This document shows positions 11,100 to 22,785 of a DNA stretch of 64,000 bases, in pieces (position 1 is the stretch's first letter; each line of letters starts with the position of its first letter). A program made the translations under genes and the position numbers. The stretch spans positions 1,612,001 to 1,676,000 of the forward strand of contig JAPEUQ010000007.1 in NCBI GenBank assembly GCA_027946365.1. The letters run 5' to 3'. The notes beneath the pieces were generated by a model. It made no database searches, was not told where the DNA came from, and worked only from the letters and a program-made list of their open reading frames with translations. This DNA comes from Kalmusia sp. IMI 367209 (lineage: Eukaryota; Ascomycota; Dothideomycetes; Pleosporales; Didymosphaeriaceae).

Positions 11100-12190
11100 A
11101 TGCAAGCGATCCGGGGTCTGGTGCTCGCTGGAGCCTACCTTGCTCTTTTGGTTGCCCCTTCCTCTTACATTTCTCCGTCGCACTTTCCCCTTTCGGAGGA
11201 AAACCTCACACGTTTTGCTCGTATTCTGAAGTGGGCTGTGGCAATATGCCTGATCCGTGAGATCAACTGCGTCCTCAATGCCTGGGCCGAGAATCGGTGG
11301 ATGTTCACCAGCGACAAGAGCTCGTGGAGATGGGATCACGAGCTTGCCGTCGTCACTGGAGGCTCGAACGGCATAGGGGCTGCTGTCGTCAAAGAGCTGA
11401 CATCCTATGGCGTAAAGGTTGCCGTTCTTGACATTCAGCCCTTGTCCGACGCTGTCCAGAATGGTGCGCCATTCTTTCATCCTGACCCACACCCAGGCTC
11501 GCGTGGTCGCGGCTAACCTCGCTTGTAGACAAAAGCAATCTAGTATCATTCTACCAATGCGATCTCACTTCGCGCGACGCTGTCCACAGGGCTGCCGAAG
11601 CACTACGCTCGGACCATGGTTCTCCGTCCATTTTGGTCAATAATGCTGGCATAGGTAACTCGAGCAGCATCCTCGACCTCTCGCCAAAGCTCCTACAGAC
11701 GCTTGTCGGCCTCAATCTGATCAGTCACTGGTACACTGTGCAAGAGTTCCTTCCTGATATGCTCGCTAAGCGGAGAGGGCATATCATGGCTACTGCCAGC
11801 ATGGCTGCTTTCCTTGGAATAGCGAATTCTGCAGACTATGCTGCAACTAAAGCTGGCCTAACAGCTTTCCACGAGACTTTGACGCAAGAGTTGAAGCATC
11901 GGTACAAATGTCCACAGATCAAGACCTCAATTGTGTATCCCATGTGGACAAGAACCCGCTTGAACGTCTCGCTTGATAGCGAGTTCCGCAAGACCTTTGA
12001 AAACCCCGAAAATGTTGCAAAGATCATGGTGAATCAAATAATTGCTGTCAAGAGTGGGCAGTTGGTCCTAGGACCACATCTTGCGACGATAGTGCGAGCA
12101 ATGCCCATGTGGATACAAGAACTCGTCCGTGATAGTCAAGCTCATATCGTCACTGCAAATGCAACAAGCGCTGTGAGCGTCGAGTCTTAA
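11100..12190 (+). CDS. Membrane-anchored short-chain dehydrogenase/reductase (SDR16C/retinol-dehydrogenase-like)
   Basis: NAD(P)-dependent oxidoreductase of the classical SDR fold. Two exons (11100-11463, 11529-12190; 65-nt intron) give 341 residues. Seen: an N-terminal hydrophobic anchor (AIRGLVLAGAYLALLVAP), a second hydrophobic stretch (ILKWAVAICLI), the cofactor motif TGGSNGIG at 86-93, an acidic residue after the second strand (VLDIQ, favouring NAD), NNAG, and the catalytic Ser at 212 with YAATK (Tyr225, Lys229). The lipid-droplet/ER members of this family reduce or oxidise retinoids, sterols or fatty aldehydes; the substrate here is unknown. An in-frame Met at 11028 is possible, but the 11100 start puts the anchor at the terminus. 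Confidence 0.9.
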
Positions 12191-12962
12191 CGAAGATAAG
12201 GCAGCCTGAGTGCAAACCTTGAAACAAATTTGTGGAGGAAGTGGGCCCCCGCTACGGACATAATGATTCTTCTCGAAGGCAATGGTCTTGCTACGTAGCG
12301 ATCCTCCAAGCGAAGCGCACTCTATTTCCGATCGTCATTTGACCTTTCCATCTAGTACTTCGATCTGTAAGGATTGGGTTTTCTGTGGCAAGATGAATAA
12401 TTCGAGAAGATGACCTCAGTGAGGCTACTCATCCGGTGAAGTCTAGAATGTATGAGGCTCTTCACATCTAGCAGGACTCCGTTTCAGATGATGCCCTTCG
12501 CGTACAGCTTGCTCAGCTGCGTAGCCTGCAGCGAGGAATTCAATCGAACTGCATTGGGTATCGAGCAATAATGTGCAAACGAAGATCAAGCTTCTGACGT
12601 ACTGGGGGACTACCTTTTTCGGTCCGCCGCGTGTCCGCCAGGAATTGCGAGCGAAATTATGTACCTACGGTATACCGTCTATTGTTAGCTGACGTGTTAG
12701 TCCTGTCGGACTGGGGCGTGTGGTCGGTGCGGGCTAAGCCTCAACCCCGACACCACCCTGGTCAGATCTCAGCAGGGATGTAGGTCCCAAAGCGTGGCCC
12801 CCGATGCAATGGATTCCAGCATGCGGCCAAGATGATATACCGTCGGCCTTCGCCTCATCGCGCCTGCCTTAAGGACATAGTACCTTTCCTCTCGTTTCAC
12901 ATTTTCTGTCGCTCTTTTTCTCGTTTTGTTGTCATTCAGTCACTCCTTTCTTCGACAATGCC
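12191..12962. other. Intergenic, promoter side of the mucin-like gene
   Basis: About 770 bases with no open frame worth calling. The last 100 bases are CT-rich, as is common just before fungal start codons. Confidence 0.55.
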
Positions 12963-15900
12963 ATGTGGTTCAAGGGTGTTTTGGTCCTATCCTACACGGC
13001 GTTGCTCGTAACTCCAATTAATGCAGCTTTCCAACACAAAGGTATGGTTCTCTGAAACATTCAATGTCTGCTACAGAGTCACTGACTATTCCTATAGATG
13101 AAGTTTTAGGCAAGAGGGACAGTCTCGTTGCTCGAAGGTATCATCGCTTGAACAGGCGACAGCAACCATGGACAAACCAGACGAGGGTACCAGAGGTACC
13201 GGAGAGTCAAGAGTCGGAACCAGTAGTGCCAGAGCCTGAGGCTCCTGTCGTAATCATCTCAACATCAGACGATCTTCAATCTACCTCAGCAACACTAGAT
13301 GAGGTCTCGTCTACGGTCGTTGCACCAACTACAACCGAAAAGCCTCTTGAAACTACTCAACGGAAACCCCTAAAGACATCAGATGCTTTCGTCGAACCAG
13401 AGCAGCCCTCAGTCACTTCTATTCCAGATCAAACCTCTGTAACATCTACTGCTGAAGTTAAAATTCCTACATCGGAATCCAGCTCAACCATACCTGACTC
13501 CACTACTGAAGCTCCAACGTCAGAATCTAGCTCGAGCCAGGAGCCATCGACGACTGAAATTCAATCGTCAGCGCCTGTCTCAAGTTCGGTGGAGCTGACT
13601 ACTGAGTCCACAACACCCGAATCCAGTGCCATTCCAGATCCGTCAACCACAAAAGCTATACAATCCAAGACCACCTCGAGCGTCATACCGGAAACAACGG
13701 AGGAGGTGACATCAAACGTGCGCCCAAGTGAACTCTCTTCAAGCACTGAGGTTCCTTTGACTACTGAGGTTCCTTTGACTACTGAGGCTAGCACGTCGGA
13801 TGTAAGCTCAGAGGTGCTGCAACCGACTAGCGACGAGCTATCTACATCTGAGCCAACTGAAACACATACTCCTTCGCACTCTCGCACTCGACATGGCCAA
13901 CCGTCGGCTACACCCGAGCCAAGTGCGACAGATGCACCAACCTCGGCTAGTGATCAAGTAGAATCTACAACCGATGTCCCGATCTCAAGCGATATTGAGA
14001 GCACTGTTGCCGTTGAGACGACTAGCCCGGAAGAGCAGACAGCGACTCCTGCACCCACTTCTATCGTAGAGACTTCCGAGTCACAATCCGAAAGGTCAAC
14101 AAAGTCTCGAACGCACTCCAAACCTGTTGAGAGCAGTGAAGTGGATGCACCATCGACTACAGGCTCTGAAGCGACTCCTACCTCAGACGTCAAGTCAAAG
14201 ACCGGCTCCCCTAAGACGACTGCGGCGCCAACCTTGCCCGAGCTACTTCCAACTGGCTTGTTGCCAGACGTTAATGATACGCTTTCGTCTATCATCTCCG
14301 ACGTCGAGGGAGCACCTTCAGCTATCCAAAGTATCGTGTCGTCTGTCAAGTCCGATGTCGAGAACATTCCGTCTGCTATCAGCAGCGTTATCTCTTCAGT
14401 CAAGTCCGATGTAGAAGCGATTCCCACCGCTATCAGCAGCGCACTTTCTTCTATCGTTTCCGAGATCTCAACTGCGGTCAAGCCAGTCGAGCCCAGTGTT
14501 CCTGTGTCCGAAACAGCTTCGGACGTTCCAACATCTTCAGCGGAGCCACCTGTTCCTATTTCCACGGGAGATGGCATCTCCCTTCCTGGTGCATCTGGCA
14601 CCGGCGCTACGCCTGTACCTTCAGCAACTGGTGCTCCTAAGCCTCCAACAAATGCTGATGAACCTACTCTTGCTTCTAGTGAAGTCAGTTCGCCAGAGTC
14701 TGCATCCGTTACTTCAGCATCCGCGACAGCAGACCCCACATCTGTAGAAGAGTCTGATGCGACGACAAAATCGAGCGATCTACCTCAATTTTCGATTTTT
14801 GACCCCTCTGCTGCTTCGACTCCAGCCTCATCTGCTCCATCGGACTTGGCATCCAGTCAGACCCAGGTACCCGCAAGCGAGACCCAAGTAAGCCCGACTC
14901 CGACGGACGCACCCACGACATCCGTTAGTGAGACGTCCGCCATTGAGACATCGGTATCTACTGGTGAGACGCCTGCGACAGACTTGCCTACCGCCTCGTC
15001 GGGCGTCATTGACTCTACCCTTGTACCCACAAGCGAGACGTCAGCAGCAGCGCCAACTTCATCAGGCGTTGTAACTGAATCACTCGTGCCCACCTCCGGC
15101 TCGGGTGTATCTATGACCTCTGGAGTTAGCGTAACCGCGCCGCTCACGACAAGTGGGACCGCTCTCCCGACTGGAATCACAACCTCAGGCGAGATCGCTC
15201 ACCCGACCGATGCATCTATCTCCACGGGCACCGCGACCAGCGCCATCAAAGCAGATACCGTGGAGTCGCAAGTTCCCCTTGAGGCACCCGTTCCCACATC
15301 TGAAAGCATCACCAACCCAGAGACCAGCGCAAGCAACGGCGAGTCATCGCCGGTTCCCAGCAATACCGAAGTCGCCGCCACCGTGTCTGACACCTCATCT
15401 CAGGCAACGGCAGAACCTACCAGTGACCCAGCTAATGATACCGCGCCTCCTTCGGACAATGTACCGACTGAGACGTCCGCAGAGCTTGGACCCCCTCCGA
15501 CTGTGCCTACAGGTATCTCAGATCCAGCTGCATCGCCGAAACCTTCATCTACTGAGGCTCCTCTTGGAGGCTCGAGTGGCGAGGAGAAACCACCGCCACT
15601 GTCAAAGTCGCAGACTGCTGGTATCGCTGTCGGAGGCACAACGTGTCTGCTCATTGCCCTCGTTGCTGCCCTCTTCCTTGCTCGCCGCTACCACTCTAAT
15701 ATGAGTAACAAGCGTCATAGCACTGGTGATGTCTACCCTGAGATGGCTTACATCTACGATCCACCGGCTGGAGGCAACAGCAACCATGATGCTGAAGCCG
15801 GTGGTGCCGTCCCCACCATGTCAGGCGGTGCTGGAGGAGCGCTTAGCCGGTCACTCTCGAGTGCTTCCGCACGTGGCCCTGCTATGCAAGGCGTCGCTGG

Positions 15901-17021
15901 TGGACTTGCTCGCTCTCTGTCAAAGGCGTCTTCTCGCCACTCCATCGGGCCGGTGTATGGAGTCCGTGAGCAGACATCTTCACCTGCGCCTCTTCCTCGC
16001 GAATCTCGTTACAGTACTGGGTCTTACGCCTCTACGCTTCCATGGGATCCATCACTTGCGCTCAATGCTGCTGCTGCTGCATCGAGCATCAGTCTCAATC
16101 ACCCTTACGAGGCTGAGGCGGCCCAAAATCCGTTCCGTGACCCCGAAGAACCCAAGCCTGTAGCCAATCCTCCTCCAATGGGAGGAACCGTCAAGGGACC
16201 GCTCACGATCAATCCGTATGCTTTCAATGCTTTCAACAAGAGCCCCGCTGCGCAGGAATATCCTCCCATGTCTCCTTACGGCCCACCACCAGCCCATACT
16301 CGTAGTGAAACACCTATCAGAGACCGCGCCTCGGAGAGGCACAGCGATCCGTTTGCTGATCCTTTCGAGCATGATCTCATCTTGAACGTGGACATGCGGA
16401 CAGCGACGGAAAGCTCGATAACGGTATTGGCGCCGCCGCCGACGCCTCGCTCACCAATGCCCGCACGCCAGACGCCGTCTCCCAACCCTTACGAGTATCG
16501 CCCGCCGCCCCCGCCATTCGGTACACACTTCCCAGGGCGTGATTCAGATAGTGACTCACTCATCCCGGAGCCACTTATGCCTTCAGGCCGCAACACTCCT
16601 GACGGACGCTACTCGCCCATGCCACGCCCCTCTCCAGATAGCCAGCGCACTCTAGTACAGCCATCACCAGCACATACTGCTCCCTACCCACGGGACAGTA
16701 ACAGCTGGGATGATAACAGAATGAACTACCCCAACGACATCCCTGCACCCCTCTTTCCCAAGAAGCCGCTTCCCCCTGCGCCGTCAACCCACACTTGCAG
16801 GCCCCGGCCAAACCCTCCTGTCCTCCACCGGCCTCCCCTTGACTATCAAGCGCAAACCCATGGGCAACGATAGTGTCAGCGGCGTCCTCGATGTGCCTAA
16901 GAACCAGTACCTGAGCCCGGGTCCTACGAAGACCGACTTCAGCGATGATCCGATGTCGCAGCGGAAGAGGAGTGGGGAGATGGATTTTGCGGATCCGTCG
17001 CTAATTGGACGCCAGTTTTAA
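12963..17021 (+). CDS. Large Ser/Thr-rich mucin-like single-pass membrane protein
   Basis: Exon 1 (12963-13041) encodes a signal peptide, MWFKGVLVLSYTALLVTPINA. After a 56-nt intron, exon 2 begins at 13098. Then come about 820 residues dominated by Ser, Thr, Pro, Glu and Ala, expected to be heavily O-glycosylated, one transmembrane helix (AVGGTTCLLIALVAALFLARR, near 870-890) and a cytoplasmic tail of over 400 residues rich in Pro, Tyr and Ser. This architecture resembles fungal wall or osmotic sensors such as Msb2 or the Wsc/Mid2 types, but no WSC or other named domain is visible, so a sensor role is inference. The frame runs to a stop at 16873. However, a better C-terminus (IKRKPMGNDSVSG..., ending DPSLIGRQF) lies in another frame to 17021. 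Either a 103-nt intron (16698-16800) or a one-base shift near 16790 would join them. Confidence 0.8.
13748..13783 (+). repeat. Two perfect 18-bp tandem units in the mucin-like coding region
   Basis: GAGGTTCCTTTGACTACT is repeated exactly twice and encodes EVPLTT-EVPLTT. It is in frame, so copy-number change would alter stalk length without a frameshift. Confidence 0.9.
14286..14460 (+). repeat. Imperfect 60-66 bp repeats encoding Ser/Val/Ile helical units
   Basis: Three diverged copies encode units of the form S-(V/I)-(K/S)-S-D-V-E-x-(I/A)-P-x-A-I. They are less Thr-rich than the surrounding mucin-like sequence and could form short amphipathic segments. They look like old internal duplications within the extracellular region. 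Confidence 0.7.
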
Positions 17022-18164
17022 GTAAACATTGTGTGAGATTTACGGCTTAATGGTTAGGTACGGAGTGCTGGAGTGGAGGCAATCTATATATATGGGCTAA
17101 ATGATTGGGTATCTCATCTGCAACAGGACGGAACTGCTATAGACTTGGACTTCTTTCTCGACCTCGGAGGTTGAGCCGGCTTTAATTACCTTCTTGTTTC
17201 TTCCGCTTGGACGACCTTTTACTTGGATTCTTTTTTTCCGCGCGGCGGAACCTGTTACACATTCATTTCTACACTTTCCTTTTGCGTCGCATATCGCACT
17301 GGCCTTTTTATACCCTTTTGCATGCCGGCATATCTTGCTTGTTTGTAGCATCAGATTGTATTATTACTAGACTAATAAAAAATGAGAAAAGCGTCTGCAA
17401 AACATCCTATCTACATACATCTATGTCCGAGTCTGAGTCTACTTGGTGGCATTTCCTCAACGTGCATGAGCGGCAGAGTGGGCGCACGATTACGTGATGC
17501 GGCGAGGGCGTACCGATACGTACGAAAAGGAGGCATAGGCCTTCGGAGTCCGTTCAGAATGCGCCTATGTGGCACGCGGAGGCAAGAAGAGGAATGTGTC
17601 GGCGGCGGATGGACGAGCGAAAGTGGAAGCTTGTCAGGTGGCGCGGGTGGGACAGACACGCATGTGGCAAAGGACGTAATAACAGCGCTAATCCTGCCGC
17701 CTCGACTTCGCATGCGTACGTCGATGTTTCCGTGGAGGTAGTCGGTTTATGAGTGAGGCAAAGACAAGAAGCAATAGTGATAGGGTAGGCGGAAGCAGCA
17801 GCAGCACCTGTAAGTGTGACGGGCAGACTCAATACCAAAGTGCAAAATATAGGCGAAAGACGCGCATTGTAAACGATGTTCTAGATCTTGATCGCAGGAG
17901 AGGGGGGTTATAAACAGCAAGTAAAACTAGTCTTGGGATATAAAAACTACCTGGAGACACATTCACATATCCAGCCTAACTCCCGTGTATGCATCGCATA
18001 GTCTTCATGAGCACGTTTCCATGCACTGCCATCTCTTCATCAAGAGACAGCTATGTACACCATCTCTTCCTCGCCGCAACGCCTCTTGAAACCGGAAAGA
18101 TATTCAAAGCCCGCCACCACCACTTCGTCTTCTACGCTATGCACGACATGCAAACTACACGTGA
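17022..18164. other. Convergent intergenic region between mucin-like gene and kinesin
   Basis: About 1.1 kb between two converging genes. Overlapping small frames at 17382-17838 on both strands have no recognisable features. Nothing else is supported. Confidence 0.5.
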
Positions 18165-21100
18165 CTATGACCGCTGGTTGAAAAACCAACTCGTCCTCTT
18201 CCCGCTCTGCTGGGCACCGGCTTCTTGTGCCTGAAGATTGCTCAGGACAGGCAAGACGGGACCATCCTGGACGGGACCGCCGCCGCGAATAGGTTTCGCA
18301 ACGCGGGACCCGACGGCGCCGCCGAACGCGAACGATGCACCTGCTGTCGGTGATCCGAGACCGCGGGTAGATCCCTGCTTCGCGGCTTCGAGGCGCTCTT
18401 TGACGGCGGTGAGCTGGGCTTCGAACCTGTGGGGCGACTTGTTAACTTCTATCCAGCCATCCAGAGTAGGAGAGGGGTGAGACGAAAGAGAAAGTAGTTG
18501 CTCTAGTAATACTTGATTCTTCGGAGACAGATAATGAAGAGACAAGAAATCGAGATAGGTTTGATCCGAGTGTGGACTTGCAAGTAGGAGTCGGAGAGAA
18601 GAGGAAATTTTGTCCACATACCGGTGATTCGCTGCTGTCAGCTTCTCCTGGCTGTCTTGGAGGAGCTGCTCTAGGCTTTGTATTCGCTCGTTACGGGCGA
18701 TGAGTTTCCGCTCAGCGATGGCAACCTCCTTCTTGAGACTGGAGTTTTGCTCGACGAGCTGCCGTTGGACAACAGTAAGCTGCTCGAGGTTGCGCTCTAG
18801 GAACATCATCTTCTTCTGTTGCGCCCGGTTATTCGATGTTCGTAGCACGTTGTTGTACTGCTCGCGCGTTTCATCTAACGAGATCTCGAGCTCGACAACC
18901 TGTTTATCCAGAATGGTTAATCTTGATCGTTATGCAACGAAAGAATAAAAGACACTTACCCGTTCGCACCTGTTCTGTAGATCGCGCATCAGGCTCTTCT
19001 TCATGTTGTCGAATTCGGCAATTTGCTGTTGGACCGTTTTGCCGTTGATGCCGTTCGCGACGCCATTAGCAATGGCGCCACTCTTGATGCGTTGTTGCAA
19101 GCCATCAATCTCGGCCATGAGCTTGGAGTTTTCATCTGATTTTCGGACCAAGTCCTCCTTGAGCTCGCCGACAAGCTCGATATTGCCTTCTTGACGGGCT
19201 TCATATGCTTCGGCAAGTCGACTCTTGATCTCGTCCTTATCTGCATCAGACAGGTTCCGTTCGAGTATCCCCTCGTACGACTGTTGCAGACCTGCAATGC
19301 GCTGTTCGAGTGCTTCTCGCCGTCTGTTATGTGCATTGTCCTCTTCATTTCGAGCAGTGAGAGATAATTCTGCTTGTCGCACGATGCCCTGTGTTTCAAC
19401 GAGCTTCTCGCGGACTTCTTGAATGGCATCAGGTGCGACAGCCTCGCCCGATGAGCTCATCTCGTGAAGAGCATCTAATTGTTCAATAATCTTTCGGATA
19501 CTACGCTCGTTGTCGCTGAATACTTCGCCACCAAGGTCGAAGCCTGCCATCATTTGTGCCATAGCCTCTGCTTTCTTCTTCTTTTTCTCGTCCTGCGCAG
19601 CGGTAGCCTCCTTGGCGTTCATTCGGGCGTCTAGAAGCTGCTGCTTCACGTCGTCCAGCTCAGTCGTGAGCTCTGCGTTAGCTTCCTTGAGGCCGTCCAT
19701 TGTGATGAATGCTTCTTTCCCCTCAAAATTGAGCTTCTCGATTTGCATCTTGAGCTCGTTCAGTTCGGTAGTCATCCGCTCCGTATCCTTGTTTGACTTT
19801 GAATCGCGATCCCGGAAGTATGTGAGTTCCTCCTTCGCGGTCTTTAGCATATCCTCGGTCTTGGCGAGCTGGGTCTCTTTCTCTGCGACTTGATCTTGAA
19901 GTTCGTTTTCTCTCCGCAAGAACTCGTCCTTCTCATCTTTATCAAGGGGGATACTAGGTGTACCGGCTCGGTCAATTTCTAATCTAGAGTCTGGTCTTGA
20001 CGGTGTCTCTGAGCTCTTTGTAGCATCCAATCTCGAAGGTGTTTGTGCCCGCGAGGGTGTAGTGGGGGGTTTCCGACTTGTTGCCCCTGTCTCCAGGGCG
20101 GGTACCCATCTCTCTTTGGGGACGCTTTCACCGGCACGCCAGAGCTGGACTTCACCCTCAAGAGATGCTATGTAGCCTTCGAAAGTCGTGACTTGGCCTT
20201 GCGCCTTCTTGAGCATCGCTTTGAGCTCTGCTGGGCTGAGCTCCTGGTTTACCTTGGCCTTGTTCTTGATAGATTTTGCTCGCATACCAAAACGTAGCGT
20301 ACTCAAGGTTTCTGCGTCGTTGTAGCTACTCGGCGAGCAGTTGATAATCAATGTAGTTCGCGAATTACCACCTAACGATTCTTGCAGGATACGGGTCAAC
20401 TTTGAGTCGCGATACGGGATATGTGACGATTTTCCATCTGTTAGGGAGTTGATGACCATCCCGAGAGCGCTCAAACTCTTGTTGATCTTTTTTGCCTCCT
20501 CCAAAGTCTGACCACTTGCGCCTGTCTTTCCCACTTTTTCAGAACCAGCCAGATCGACCAAGAAGAGCTGGCCACTTTTCATTGAGCCATTACCGACATT
20601 CTTTTGCGAGACTGTGATGACGAAAATGGAATGTGAACGCGAAGACTCCTGGTTCATGTTGGTAGCGGAGACAGCTCTGGCATTTCCTCCTCTTCGCATG
20701 ACCTCATACACCTCCTCCACGCTCGAGACATAAACCTCCAGTAGACCCTTCACATATACGCCCCTGTTCTTCTCCTCGTGTACCGGAAGGTTGTCGTTCT
20801 GTGGGACCAGAAGATCTCGAATCCTCTCCATATAGATTTCCATATACGAAACTCTAACAGTATATTCAATGTCGCTTGCGGAGGCTAGTATGCTGGCAAA
20901 GATCTGCTCGACAATTCGTGGAATGATACCCTTGCCTGTGTCATCATCGATGTCTGTCCCCATCATGGTATATGATTTTCCAGCGCCCGTCTGACCATAG
21001 GCAAAGACGGTACCATTGTAGCCATTCAGGATATCGTCGACGGTCGGTCGGATTGAATAGTCGAAAACTTCGCTCTGGCGTGATGCCATATCAAATACCC

Positions 21101-21444
21101 GGTCGAAGGTGAATGACCCGGAGGCCTCTTTCGACTATAACGCACAGGACTGTGAGCAGCAATTCTTCGGGACGGGTTTTTGGCGCTGAGGGAGTACGTA
21201 CCGAGACCGAGCATGTGTCCTCATCCTTGAAATCGACTATAGGTTCTCCGCCGCTGGCGATTTCAATCTTGTTCTGCGGGCGGAAACGCGCCACCACTGC
21301 ACCGAGCTGTCAGTGCTCTGTGGCATCCTTTGTTAGGTGGGGTATAGAGCAAAGCGCACCTTTGATCGTGTTGGAGCTCCTGCGTCCGTTTGTTAGCATA
21401 CATGGCGGCCGAGTCCACCACACCGCCGGAGCTACTTACGACAT
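18165..21444 (-). CDS. KIN1: Conventional kinesin heavy chain (kinesin-1)
   Basis: Plus-end microtubule motor that carries vesicles and other cargo in hyphae. The symbol follows common fungal usage and may differ. Six exons: 21444-21440, 21379-21360, 21296-21202, 21134-18960, 18899-18622 and 18426-18165, giving 944 residues. Seen: N-terminal strand NTIKVVARFRPQNK, P-loop GQTGAGKSYTM (about 87-97), switch I NQESSRSHSIF, switch II LVDLAGSEK, the IPYRDSKLTRIL helix, then a long coiled coil and the fungal tail with ETREQYNNVL, the QQKKMMFLERNLEQLTVVQRQ coil, a conserved-looking RNERIQSLEQLLQDSQEKL segment and a Gly/Arg-rich end finishing SWFFNQRS. The first coding exon is only 5 nt (ATGTC) and the second 20 nt. 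They are needed to reach an ATG and restore the conserved first strand. The last intron (195 nt) is open and in frame. Confidence 0.95.
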
Positions 21445-22120
21445 GATGGGCAGCACAGTATCGCTCTCCGGCCCAGCGGCCCGCTCCGGATTATCTCGTC
21501 GCGCTCTCAGTCGCGGGCGTCGTGCGTCACGGCGGGCTGCTGTTGTGGTACGTCAGGGCAGCAGGTGTATTTGAAGGCCTCGGCGCGGTAGGCAGGAGAT
21601 TGCAGGCCCCGCCCACTATCAGGGGAGAAGTGGCTCGCCGCCCGTTTCAGGATAGCGCAGCCCTGCGAAATGACGGTAGAGGGGTGGGCAGAGAACAGGG
21701 CGCGTGTAGAGAGAGGCCAGGGAGAGAGTGTGTAGGGAAACCTGGACAGTGTGTGGGCGAGTCAACATGCGTCTGTTGATGTTCTTTAGCGCGACTCCCC
21801 GCCGCGCAACCGCCGGGCGAGCGTGACGTCCAGGGTTCGGCAGCCCACGCTGTAGCTGTCAATCTGAGCTTAACACATCACGGAGCACGTCATACCAGCG
21901 CAACATCTTCTGGGTGGACATCTTCGTGCATAGTAAGACGAAACACGCAAGACACGCCAAATCGCCGTCTATCGACTCGAACAAGACCCTAACGCCTTCG
22001 CTATGTGAAAAGCAGACCCAAGACATCCAACCGAGCGTAGCCAGTGCTCCGATACCAGATTAACTCCTCTCATGCATCGTGCCGTGATCTCATCATCATG
22101 CCGCATTGCCCATGCTCACT
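21445..22120. other. Intergenic, kinesin promoter and RAD6 3' flank
   Basis: About 680 bases between two genes on the same strand. GC-rich next to the kinesin start. No gene recognised. Confidence 0.55.
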
Positions 22121-22785
22121 TCAGTCGTCCCAGCTCTTCTCCACCGTCTCGCGCACGCGCTTAGTGTACTCTCTACGGTTGTCCTTGTAAAGATTCGATG
22201 CTTCAACGTTGGCGGGCGACGAGGTGTTTGGGTCATTAAGCAAACTACCCCTCATCAGTATGCGTGGACACTCAAGGTCTTGCGTGCTCAACATACCTCT
22301 GGATGCTGGTCAGAATAGCCGCCACGTCGTAAGTAGGACTCCATCTATTCTGCAGGATGTCTAAGCAGAGCTCGCCGGTGCCATAGACATTAGGGTGGAA
22401 CATCTGGCTGATGAACTTGACACCGGGCGGCTTATTTGGGTATGCCTCTTCGAAATGCATCACTAGCCTGAACGTTCCGTCTTCGAAGGGCGTATCTGCG
22501 GGTCCGATAATAACGGCGTTCCTGCAGATGTGTGAGTCTGGCTTCTTCTGCACCGTGTCGCGTGCGGGGCGGTGTACCAAGTCATGACATTGTCGGCGAT
22601 GGGTGATGCAGAGACGCCGGCCGGTGGATCTGTTTGCATACGCTGTATCACTATGTTAGTCTTTCTCTGGATCCCAAGCCATGCAGGTTTGCGCAGTCCA
22701 GCGCGATTGCTGCAGGCCGTACTGCGGGCACCGGGTGGCGCACCTTGAAGTCGCGCATCAAACGACGACGAGCTGCGGTGGACAT
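22121..22785 (-). CDS. RAD6: E2 ubiquitin-conjugating enzyme Rad6/Ubc2
   Basis: E2 enzyme that works with Rad18 (PCNA ubiquitination, post-replication repair), Bre1 (histone H2B) and Ubr1 (N-degron pathway). Four exons (22785-22744, 22642-22578, 22521-22297, 22244-22121) restore a 151-residue protein, the usual length in filamentous fungi. Seen: N-terminus [20 protein letters not shown], the HPN motif in [17 protein letters not shown] with the thioester Cys88, and the C-terminal helix ending [10 protein letters not shown]. It lacks the long acidic tail of Saccharomyces Rad6, as is normal in Pezizomycotina. Introns are 52, 56 and 101 nt and every junction falls in frame, which fixes the model. 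Confidence 0.97.

Noticed and set aside
13954..14739. 261-codon antisense frame in the mucin-like gene
   Set aside because: It is an antisense shadow of Ser/Thr/Ala-rich codons with no start context or motif.
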